NCBI GenBank assembly: GCA_028386065.3
Contig: JAKUCV010006610.1
Coordinates: 274,704 to 338,703, forward strand
Reading direction: 5' to 3'
DNA from: Turnera subulata
Taxonomy: Eukaryota; Streptophyta; Magnoliopsida; Malpighiales; Passifloraceae
DNA length: 64,000 nt
In this document: positions 11,076 through 21,630 of the stretch, one piece after another
How the letters are laid out: each line of letters starts with the position of its first letter
Numbering within the stretch: the first letter of the stretch is position 1
Translations under genes and position numbers: made by a program
The notes under the pieces: model-generated
What the model was told of the DNA's origin: nothing
Database searches by the model: none
The model's input: the letters and a program-made list of their open reading frames with translations, nothing else

Positions 11076-13802
11076 TGTAACAGCCCGGGTAATTTTTACG
11101 TTTTTACCGTCACCGTAAAATTTATTTTACAGTTATTTAACATAAAAATTAATCTTGGGTAATTAATTTATGGTAATTTAAGCTTTGGATTCCGAAACCG
11201 AGCCCTATCCCACGTTCGGGAATTTTTTTGCGGATTTTTCGGACCAAAGTTGGAATTTTTTGGGTCCAGGAATCTTCAGAAAAGTTGGGATTAACCCCGA
11301 GTTATCGGGCCAAAAATAAAGTCAAGGGGGTACATTAGTTATTTTCTCGTCCGGACGGGACACGCCTCACAAGCTGCATAGCAATGAGGCAGCCGCCACC
11401 CACTATAAAGCTTGTGAGTGGACTGTGCCACCCGTGAAAAGCCAGTACCCTGCCCGTGCTTAACCATTATTCTGCACTGCATGCCCTTGATTCTTTTTCT
11501 GCCTTATCATCTTTCTCTGCAAAATTCTACCACACTACTACCCAGCTCTCTTCCCTACATTCTCCTGCAAAACCACATGCAAACCTCCTACTGCAACCCT
11601 TCTCCCAAGCCAACCAGGAAAAAAAAAGAGAAAAGAAACAATAAACACACCACCACGGTTGCCACGTCATCACCCACAGCCTCGCCCCTCCCTTCTTCCT
11701 CCTTCCCGTGAACCCACACCGCCGAGACCACCACTGCCGACCGCCACCTCCCACGCATCACCTCGCCATCACCCTCTTCTCCTACCCCTCCTTTCCCCTT
11801 GCCGGTCGCCGCTCCTGCTGCACCATTTTTCTCCCCACGCGCGTCAACCCACACTAACGCTGCCCGAGTTGCCATTGCTGCAACTCGCCTTCGCACCGCC
11901 ACCTTCCTCAAGACCGAAGCTTCGTCGCCTCGCCCCGCGTGCCGCGACGCCGTCCTCGTTTCCCGCCTGCACGCCGTCGCTTCGCCGCTTCAGCGCAGCC
12001 CGCGCCACCGCCTGCCCTAGGTGAGGAAGACGACCCGCAAGGCGCATGGGTCGCGGGTCTTGGGCACCCGGGTCGTGGGTCTTGGGTGCCTGGGCCTTAG
12101 GCTGTGAATGTGGGTGTTGGTTACTGGGTTGGGGAGTGCTGCGCTGGTTGTGTGGGCTGTCTGTTGGGCTCGTTGCGTGGGCCGGCCTGGGCTCTATGCA
12201 GTGGGCTGGACAGTACTATTTTGGCCTAGTCCAGTAAAAAAAAAGGAAAAAAGGAATTTCTGAAAAGAATAATAATTCTGGAGAAAAAAATAATTCTGAA
12301 AAAAAAGGAATTTTAATGCTAATTATAATTTTGGAAAAAAAATGGTATACTATATGGAATTAATTATTTTGGGAAAAATATAAGTAAAGGAAATATTTTC
12401 GAAGGTACATACTTATGGAATAATTTTGAAAAGGGTATTATCAAGATAATAAAATACCGGAATAATATCCGGATATAGGTATAAGTATAGTATTATTTTA
12501 GACACTGGAAATAAATGGTGAATCATGATGACAATAGAGAAATAACCTGGGGGAGTAACCGAGACGAGTTAGTATTTATTTTCCGGTATACAGTACTAGC
12601 ATGACATTTGCATATCACTTATGTGTGCATATTAATTGTTTGATATAGGAGTTGATAACGAGTAGATACCTGAGGAACCGGACTTGGAGTCTGTTGGACA
12701 GTTCCATAACTGATAATTGGCTAAGGTGAGGATGGATAACCTTGGATATGTGCCCGTAATACTGTGTATGTTTTGTTGTTTGGTTGAACTGCTGGGTTGA
12801 TTATTGTTTGTTATTTGATTGCTGTGGATATTGCTGTGTTGTTGTTGGATTGTGTTGTTGGTCTGTGGTGTTGTGAGTAATCGTTGAACTGTTAATTGTG
12901 AATAATTAGTGATAAGAGATTGTTGTTTGGTTGAGTCTATGGATTAATCTAAGATAATAGAAAATTGGATAATTGATGAAAGAGTAGTGGAATTGGACTA
13001 GAATTTAAGATGATGATATAATTGTCACGTAGAAAGTAGTGGTACGACTAGATGGTTAGAGGCTAGTTCTGTGGTGTCATGGCCGATTTGGTTTGGTTGT
13101 TGGGGATGTTGATCCCGGATGATGTTGTTATTGGGATGTTGATCCTGTTGGTTGTGATTGGGAAGTTGATCCCGAATTGTGATTTGGCCTAGCATCCGGA
13201 ATTAGTTAATAACCAGGTACAACCCTAGCTTGTCCAGTGACGGGGCCCGGAAGATAAAATTGGTAAATAAAATAAACATTCTTTTGGTCTTGGCTCAGTT
13301 GTGTTTTATTAGAATCTTTGTGTTGTGTTTGTCTGTGATTACTTCGAAAGTATTATGGTTGTCAACATATCTCTGTTTATCCTTCATCGGTGAGCACTTC
13401 GGACTCACCCCTCGCCTGCGGGGTTTCATCCCGTAGGTTTAGTTGTTTCGTAGATCAGGTACGTCGTTTGATGGCTACTGCTTTCTTCTCCACCTGACTC
13501 CGGATCCATACCTCCGCTGCATATGCATATAAGTCTTCCGCTGTTGTGTCATATATGTTGCTGAGTTGCTGCTTTCCTATATTGCTTATGATGTTGTTAT
13601 ACTGGATTGTACTGCTTTGTTGAGGTTTGCATGTGGATTAAATAATGGTCCCCGAGTGTGGGTGACAGATGTTGCTTTGTACTTTTGCTGTATTTTGATT
13701 TACCGTGTAGTATTTTGACTGCGATGTACTGTCTGTTCCATCAATAAGAATAGTTTCGGCACGTGTTTACTGTGTATGGTAAATACGGGTTGGGGCGCTT
13801 CA
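11076..13802 (+). repeat. 5' LTR of element B (2727 bp)
   Basis: TGTAACAGCCCGGG...GGGGCGCTTCA. Contains a TATAAA at 11404-11409, a CT/GC-rich leader that ends in the possible splice donor CCTAG|GTGAGG near 12019, GGGATGTTGATCCC units at 13105-13175, the GAGCACTTCGGACTCACCCC block at 13391-13410 and the terminal GGCACGTGTTTACTGTGTAT hairpin. Confidence 0.93.
11404..11409 (+). promoter_or_regulatory. TATA box of the 5' LTR of element B
   Basis: CACTATAAAGCTTGTGAG precedes a pyrimidine-rich leader. The same place in the 3' LTR (about 18927) reads CACTGTGAAGCTTGTGAG, so only the 5' LTR has the motif. Confidence 0.45.
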
Positions 13803-13822
13803 TTTTGGTAGCGGAGCAGGCA
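13803..13822 (+). other. Primer-binding site of element B
   Basis: TTTTGGTAGCGGAGCAGGC directly follows the LTR, as in A and C. Confidence 0.75.
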
Positions 13823-13929
13823 GTAGGTCATTAGGGACATTACTGTGATTGCATGTTTGTTTGTTTGTGCATAAGATCTGTCACGACATGATATAACATG
13901 CATACATATACATTCTCATATAGGTACGA

Positions 13930-16900
13930 ATGGATCCAGTTGGAGGGAATTAGCGTGCTGGAGGTCACCTAGATGACGATCAGGTATCGGCGGATCAACG
14001 ACAGCAAGTTACGGGAGTTCCGGTACATCCTCCGATTGTTCCTTTGGGAGACCCTACGCTGATGTTAAACATGGTAACTCAGAATTTGCGAAGGCAAGAA
14101 GCTAGGGATGCACGTATCGATGCTATGGAAGCTAGAGAGTAATAAAACCAGGGACCAGTCGAGGATCCAGTGTATATGAAGCTGGAGAAGCTTGGGGCAG
14201 AGATTTTTATCGGTGTCACTACACCATAGGATGCTGATCATTGGCTCAGACAGATGAACAGGGTTATGCTGAAGCTGACGTGCAGGAATGACAAGTGGGC
14301 CAGATATGCCGCTGCCATGTTCCGAGGAGATGCCGTTGATTGGTGGGAGTCTACCACTAGGGACCTGCCGACACCTATCACTATGCCGTGGAACCAGTTC
14401 ATGGAGATTTTCCGAAGGAGGTTTGTTTCTGAGGCGTACCAGGACCAGCTGAGAAGAGAGTTTCTGGGACTGCAATAGGGACCAGAACAGACGGTCAATG
14501 ATTATGAGATCAAGTTCAACCGCCTATCCATCTATGCCAGTAAGTTTGTAGCTACTCCGGAGGCCATATGTAAACGTTTCTAGGATGGACTTCGATCTGG
14601 TATCCAGACAGTCATGGGGTGCAAGGTCTATGAGACTTACCAGGACATGCTAATAGATGCCCTGAGAGCCGAGATTATCTGGCTGGGCAATGAGAGGGAG
14701 TAACAGGAGATCTGTGAGAGGCATGCTACACAGAGTTCTAGGGGACAGAACAAGAGGTTCCAGACACCAGCTAACCGGTCAGGATATGGACAGAGCCGGT
14801 TCATGCCAGCGAGTTAGAGACGTGGATGGAACAATAACAACTACAACAACCGAGGCAGTTCTTAGACTCAGTCTGGAGGGACTTCATCTTGGAATGCTCA
14901 CCTGAGACCTCCTTTATCTCAGGTGAGGTGTTATGAGTGTAACGAAGTCGGGCACTATCGATATACTTGTCCTAAGTTGGGAAGATCTGGAGGTACGACA
15001 CCTGTTCAGACAGTACAAGCCTCAGTTGCCAGTGTTCCTAGTGGTTCAGGAGTTAGCCGAGGCCGAGGACGTGGAGTTGTTCCTGCTAGGACCCAGTCAG
15101 CCATGAATCAGAGTGCAGCAGTGCCGAGAGTATTTGTGATCACCGCTGATGAGGATCCAGAGAATGCCGATGTCACAGCAGGTACTTTTACATTCTTTGG
15201 TAGTACTGCTTATACTTTGATTGATCCTGGTGCTACGCATTCATTTATTGCGCAAAGCTTTGCAATACTACATAACTGTAGGGGAGAGAGTTTAACTTGT
15301 CCGACGAGGGTTAGGTTACCTGCGGGTATAGTGGTCAGATTAACCCATGTGTGCAGAGACGTTTCGCTTTCGTACGATAGCGAGGTTTTTCTTGCACGGT
15401 TGGTTGTGATGAACATGGGAGGTTTCGATATCATCTTGAGGATGGATTGGTTGTCCAAGTACAGTGCTATGGTGAACTGTCGAACCAAGGAAGTGCTGTT
15501 GACATCCGATGGTGGGCAAAAGGTTTTGTTGACAGGTATTGGGAGAGCTGCTACTACAAGTAGTTTCTTTGTTAATCAGGATATTGGGATGAACCAGTTG
15601 GGTCTGGATGCTTTGTTGACCCATGTCAAGGGTGAAGAAGTTCAGACTCTAGTTTTGGGGGACATCATAGTTGTGAGGGAGTTTCTAGATGTGTTTCCAG
15701 AGGATCTGCCAGGATTGCCACCTGACAGGGAAGTTGAGTACACCATCGATTTGATGCCGGGAGTGACACCTATCTTGATGGCACCATATCGGATGGCACC
15801 GACAGAACTCCAAGAGTTAAAGAAGCAGTTAGATGAGCTACTTGAGAAGGGATTTATCAAGCCTAGTACATCACCCTGGGGAACACCAGTCCTCTTTGTG
15901 AAGAAGAAAGATGGAAGCTTGCAGATGTTTGTGGACTACCGACAGCTGAACAAAGTGACAGTGAAGAACAAGTACCCGCTTCCAGGATTGATGACCTGTT
16001 TTGATCAGTTACAGGGAGCTACTGTATTCTCCAAGATTGATCTTCCATTTGGCTACCATCAGGTCAAGATTGCAGAGAAGGACATACCGAAGATAGCCTT
16101 TCGTACCCGGTATGGACATTTTGAGTTCACAGTGGTTCCTTTCTGCTTGACCAATGCCCCTGCAGTTTTTATGTGCTTGATGCACTTGGTCCTAAACGAG
16201 TTCTTGGACAACTTCGTGGTAGTCTTCATCGACGATATACTAACATACTCCAAAAGCAGGGAAGAACATGAAGAGCATCTAAGGGTAGTACTACAGAGGC
16301 TGCGAGAGAAAGAGTTGTATGCCAAGTTCAGCAAGTGCGAGTTCTGGCTTGAGGAAGTTGCATTCCTTGGACATGTTGTATCCGGGGATGGGATTAAGGT
16401 TGACCCTGCCAAAGTGAAAGTTGTTCTAGAGTGGGAGCCGCCCAAGACGGTACTCGAAGTCAGAAGTTTTCTTGGCCTTGAAGGATATTACCGGAGATTC
16501 ATCAAGGATTTTTCCTTGATAACCAGTCCCATGACCAAGCTATTGAGGAAAGATCAAGCCTTTGTATGGAGTGATGTCTGTCAAAAGAGTTTTGATGAAC
16601 TGAAGAAGAAGTTGACATCAGCACCAGTCTTGATAGTACCTAAACCAGGAGTGGAGTATGTGCTGTTTTGTGATGCTTCAGGTCTTGGTTTGGGAGCAGC
16701 TCTGATGCAAGAGGGCCGAGTGATTGCCTATGCTTCAAGATAGTTGAGGCCACATGAGAAGAACTACCCAACACATGATCTAAAGATGGCCGCAGTGATC
16801 CTTGCTTTGAAGATTTGGCGACATTATCTGTTTGGAGAGAGATGTCGGATCTTCACAGATCGTAAGAGTCTCAAGTACATCATGACTCAGAAGGAACTTA

Positions 16901-18534
16901 ACCTGCAACAACGACGTTGGGTTGAATTACTGAATGATTATGATTGTACTATTGAGTATCACCCTGGAAAAGCTAATGTTGTAGCAGATGCTTTGAGCCG
17001 GAGACAACCAGAAGATGCTTCCACGACCTACTCGATATCCTCACTTATCGAGTTAAGGAAGATGGGAGTTGATCTGTCAGTTGATGAGACAGGAGCCTTG
17101 ATGACCCATATTGAAGTCAAGTCTAACCTGAGAGGCTGGATTGTGGAACTACAAGATGGAGATCCCGACTTGATCAAGCTGAAGGAAGCAGTCCGCAGTG
17201 GGAAAGAAGACAAGTTTCGCATAGCTAAGGATAGTGCATTAATGCTGGGGAAACGTCTATGTGTACCTAGTGTAGGTGACCTACGCAGCCAGATTTTGGA
17301 AGAAGGGCATATGACGTCGTATGCTATGCATCCCGGAAGCACCAAGATGTATCAGAATTTGAGGAGTCATTTTTGGTGGCCACGTATGAAGAAAGATATA
17401 GCTGAGTATGTGGCTAAGTGTATCACTTGTCAGCAATTGAAAGCCGAGCATCAGGGTCCAGTGGGAAAGATGAGATCTTTGACAGTGCCAGAGTGGAAGT
17501 GGGAGAAGATCTCTATGGATTTTGTGGTTGGATTACCGTTGACCCGGAGACAGCATGATGCCATCTGGGTTGTCATTGATCGACTTACAAAATCAGCTCA
17601 TTTTCTCCCCATCCGACAGACAGATACTCTGGATAAGTTGGCGAAACAGTATGTTGCAGAGATTGTGAGACTAGATGGGATTCCTAAGTCCATAGTCTCA
17701 GACAGAGATCCGAGATTCACATCACGGTTCTGGAAGAGTCTGCAAGCAGCTTTGGGAACGAAGCTGAGTTTTAGCACTGCATTTCACCCTCAGACTGACG
17801 GACAGTCAGAGAGGACTATTCAGACACTGGAGGACATATTAAGGGCTTGTGCTCTTAATTTCAGTGGGAGTTGGGATCAGTATTTGTCCTTAGCAGAGTT
17901 CGCCTACAACAACAGTTTTCATTCTAGTATCGGCATGCCACCGTTTGAAGCTCTTTACGGAAGGAAATGCCGAAGTCCAGTATGTTGGGATGAGGAAGGT
18001 CTCCACTTGATTGTGGGCCCAGATTTGGTTAAGCAGACAGTTGACAAGATTCAGGTAGTTAAGCAGAGTATGAGAGCAACACAGGACCGGCAGAAGAGTT
18101 ATGCTGATAAGCATCGTCGTGAAATGGAGTACCAAGTGGGAGAAAGAGTTTTCCTCCGAGCTGCACCTTGAATGGGTATTATCAGATTCGGGAAAAGAGG
18201 GAAGCTGAGTCCTAGGTACATCGGACCATATGAGATTGTGGAAAAGGTTGGACCCTTGGCGTACAGATTATCCTTACCAGAGGAGTTGTCCCGGATTCAT
18301 GATGTGTTCCATGTTTCCATGTTGAGGAGGCACAGATCCGATCCGAGTCATGTGGTTACTACAGCAGATGTTGAGGTCGCAGAGGATCTTACGTATACCG
18401 AATTGCCGGAGCAGATCCTCGCCCGAGAGGTCAGCCAGTTGAGGAACCGAGTCATTCCTATGGTAAAGGTTAAGTGGAGCAAGCACTCTGCGAACGAGTC
18501 CATATGGGAAGTTGAGGAGCACATGCGTTCTTAG
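13930..18534 (+). pseudogene. gag-pol polyprotein of element B, one frame broken by 11 stops
   Basis: A single frame of 1535 codons runs from ATGGATCCAGTT to TAG 18532. Gag (about 13930-14920) includes WARYAAAMFRGDAVDWW and a [14 protein letters not shown] knuckle at 14929. The protease has [10 protein letters not shown], with Pro in place of the usual Ser/Thr after the catalytic Asp. Reverse transcriptase (about 15700-16250) has LFVKKKDGS and VFIDDIL. RNase H has [22 protein letters not shown] and ADALSRR. Integrase (about 17300-18000) has [11 protein letters not shown] and the D, D, E residues in [16 protein letters not shown] and DGQSERTI. The chromodomain lies at about 18415-18530. Stops fall at 13951, 14140, 14143, 14227, 14476, 14581, 14701, 14815, 14863, 16741 and 18169. 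There is no frameshift, so the copy died by point mutation. Confidence 0.95.
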
Positions 18535-18561
18535 TATCCGCACCTGTTTCCAGCATCAGAG

Positions 18562-18599
18562 TGAATTTCGGGGACGAAATTCTTTTAAGGTGGGTAGGC
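18562..18599 (+). other. Palindrome and polypurine tract of element B
   Basis: GAATTTCGGGGACGAAATTC forms a stem and is followed by TTTTAAGGTGGGTAGGC directly before the 3' LTR. The polypurine tract primes plus-strand synthesis. Confidence 0.75.
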
Positions 18600-21357
18600 T
18601 GTAACAGCCCGGGTAATTTTTACGTTTTTACCGTCACTGTAAAATTTATTTTACAGTTATTTACCATAAAAATTATTCTTGGGTAATTAATTTATGGTAA
18701 TTTGAGCTTTGGATTCCAAAATCGAGCCCTGTCCCACGTTCGGGAATTTTTCTGCAGATTTTTCAGACCAAAGTTGGAATTTTTCGGGTCCAGGAATCTT
18801 CAGAAAAGTCGGGATTAACCCTGAGTTATCGGGCCAGAAATAAAGTCAAGGGGGTACATTAGTTATTTTCTCGTCCGGACGGGACACGCCTCACAAGCTG
18901 CACAGCAATGAGGCAGCCGCCACCCACTGTGAAGCTTGTGAGTGGACTGTGCCACCCGTGAAAAGCCAGTACCCTGCCCGTGCTTAACCATTATTCTGCA
19001 CTGCATGCCCTTGATTCTTTTTCTGCCTTATCATCTTTCTCTGCAAAACTCTACCACACTACTACCCAGCTCTCTTCCCTACATTCTCCTGCAAAACCAC
19101 CTGCAAACCTCCTACTGCAACTCTTCTCCTAAGCCAACCAGGAAAAAAAAAGAAAAGAAACAGTAAACACACCACTCCGGTTGCCACGTCATCACCCACA
19201 GCCTCGCCCCTCCCTTCCTCCTCCTTCCCGTGAACCCACACCGCCGAGACCACCACTGCCGACCGCCACCTCCCACGCATCGCCTCGCCATCACCCTCTT
19301 CTCCTTCCCCTCCTTTCCCCTTGCCAGCCGCCGCTCCAGCTGCACCATTTTTCTCCCCACACACGTCAACCCACACCGACGCTGCCCGAGTTGCCGTTGT
19401 TGCAACTCGCCCTCGCACCGCCACCTTCCTCACGACCGGAGCTTCGTCGCCTCGCCCCGCGTACCGTGACGTCGTCCTCGTTTCCCGCCTGCATGCCATC
19501 GCTTCGCCGCTCCAGCACAGCCCGCGCCGCCGCCTGCCCTAGGTGAGGAAGATGACCCGCAAGGCGCCTGGGTCGTAGGTCTTGGGCACCCGGGTCGTTG
19601 GTCTTGGGTGCCTGGGCCTTAGACCTTGGGCCTTAGGCTGTGAGTGTGGGTGTTGGTTACTGGGTTAGGGAGTGTTGGGCTGGTTGTGTGGGCTATCTGT
19701 TGGGCTCACTGCGTGGGCCTGCCTGGGCTCTATGCAGTGGGCTGGACAATACTATTTAGGCCCAGTCCAGTAAAAAAAAAAATTCTGAAAAGAATAATAA
19801 TTCTGAAAAAAAAATAATTCTGAAAAAAAAGAAATTTTAATGGTAATTATAATTTTGGAAAAAAAATGGTATACTATATGGAATTAATTATTTGGGGAAA
19901 AATATAAGTAAAGGAAATATTTTGGAAGGTACATACTTATGGAATAATTTTGAAAAGGGTATTATCAAGATAATAAAATACCGGAATAATATCCGGATAT
20001 AGGTATAAGTATAGTATCATTTTAGACACTGGAAATAAATGGTGAATCATGATGATAATAGAGAAATAAGCTGGGGGAGTAACCGAGACGAGTTAGTATT
20101 TATTTTTCGGTATACAGTACTAGCATGACATTTGCATATCACTTATGTGCACATATTATTTGTTTGATATAGGAGTTGATAACGAGCAGATACCTGAGGA
20201 ACCGGACTTGGAGTCTTTTGGACAATTCCATAACTGATAATTGGCTAAGGTGTGGATGGATAACCTTGGATATGTGCCCGTAATACTGTGTATGTTTTGT
20301 TGTTTGGTTGAACTGCTGGGTTGATTATTGTTTGTTATTTGATTGCTGTGGATATTGCTGTGATGTTGCTGGATTGTGTTGTTGGTCTGTAGTGTTGTGA
20401 GTAATCGTTGAACTGTTAATTGTGAATAATTAGTGATAAGAGATTATTGTTTGGTTGAGTCTGTGGATTAATCTGAGATAATAGAAAATTGGATAATTGA
20501 TGAAAGAGTAATGGAATTGGACTGGAATTTGAGATGATGATGTAATTGTCACGTGGAAAGTAGTGGTACGACTAGATGGTTAGAGGCTAGTTCTGTGGTG
20601 TCATGGCCGGTTTGGTTTGGTTGTTGGGGATGTTGATCCCAGATGATGTTGTTATTGGGATGTTGATCTCGGATTTGTTGTTATTGGGATGTTGATCCCG
20701 GATTGGTTGTGATTGGGATGTTGATCCCGGATTGTGATTTGGCATGGCATCCGGAATTAGTTAATAACCAGGTACGACCCTAGCTTGTCCAGTGACGGGG
20801 CCCGGAAGATAAAATTGGTAAATAAAATAAACATTCTTTTGGTCTTGGCTCAGTTGTGTTTTATTAGAATCTTTGTGTTGTGTTTGTCTGTGATTACTTC
20901 GAAAGTATTATGGTTGTCAACATATCTCTGTTTATCCTTCGTCGGTGAGCACTTCGAACTCACCCCTCGCCTGCGGGGTTTCATCCCGTAGGTTTAGTTG
21001 TTTTGTAGATCAGGTACGACGTTCGATGGCTGCTGTTTTCTTCTCCACCTGACTCCGGATCCATACCTCCGCTGCATGTGCATATAAGTCTCCCGCTGCT
21101 GTGTCATATATGTTGTTGAGTTGCTGCTTTCCTATATTGCTTATGATGTTGTTATACTGGATTGTATTGCTTTGTTGAGCTTTGAGTGTGGATTGAATAA
21201 TAGTCCCCGAGTGTGGGTGACAGATGTTGCTTTGTACTTTTGCTGTATTTGGATTTACCGTGTAGTATTTTAACTGCGATGTACTGTCTGTTCCATCAAT
21301 AAGAATAGTTTCGGCACGTGTTTACTGTGTATGGTAAATACGGGTCGGGGCGCTTCA
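18600..21357 (+). repeat. 3' LTR of element B (2758 bp)
   Basis: TGTAACAGCCCGGG...CGGGGCGCTTCA, followed by TSD ATGCT at 21358-21362. The extra length comes mainly from additional GGGATGTTGATCCC units at 20625-20730. Confidence 0.93.
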
Positions 21358-21362
21358 ATGCT

Positions 21363-21520
21363 CATTTTGGGTATTAGATTTTTACCACTTTCAAGAGTTA
21401 GTTGATTCTGTATTTCTATAAACCATCTTTGTTTGATAGTATCTGTTCTTACTAGTATACTCAGTTGTTAGGGTCTCCCTAACTAAATTTATACATTGAG
21501 AAAATTGATTTGATTCTAAA
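21363..21520 (+). pseudogene. Probable 3' remainder of the LINE remnant split by element B
   Basis: Removing element B and one TSD copy joins this segment to 11070. The joined frame continues for a short stretch (ESMLILGIRFLPLSRV) before a stop, and the sequence then becomes T-rich like a LINE 3' end. The assignment rests on position. Confidence 0.4.
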
Positions 21521-21530
21521 AAATAGAAGC

Positions 21531-21622
21531 TGCCAGTACCTTAATAGCGCAGTGGCACAGCCAATGCATTCCGGGTTCGATCAGGTTGTGTGCATGTGTA
21601 TGTGTGTGTATTATCAAAGAGC
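21531..21622 (+). mobile_element. Possible tRNA-derived SINE
   Basis: TAGCGCAGTGG (21545) and GGGTTCGATC (21573) look like RNA polymerase III A and B boxes at tRNA-like spacing. Short repeats ATAGAAGC flank it (21523-21530 and 21623-21630). There is no clear A tail, and an 8-bp repeat is weak support. Confidence 0.4.
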
Positions 21623-21630
21623 ATAGAAGC

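Larger units (their letters stand above)
11076..21357 (+). mobile_element. Element B: full-length Tekay/Del-type chromovirus LTR retrotransposon (10.3 kb)
   Basis: Two LTRs (11076-13802 and 18600-21357) enclose a primer-binding site, one gag-pol frame and a polypurine tract, with exact 5-bp TSDs. Domain order is gag, CCHC knuckle, protease, reverse transcriptase, RNase H, integrase, chromodomain: Ty3/gypsy with the group II chromodomain typical of Tekay/Del. LTR differences are concentrated in the first 300 bp, mostly transitions, and the 3' LTR has an extra GGGATGTTGATCCC unit. It is complete in structure but coding-dead. Confidence 0.95.

Noticed and set aside
11659..12024. 121-codon frame rich in Pro, Arg and Ser, also present at 19181-19546
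   Set aside because: It lies in the GC-rich leader part of both LTRs of element B. The duplicate is the LTR copy, and overlapping frames are open too because of base composition.
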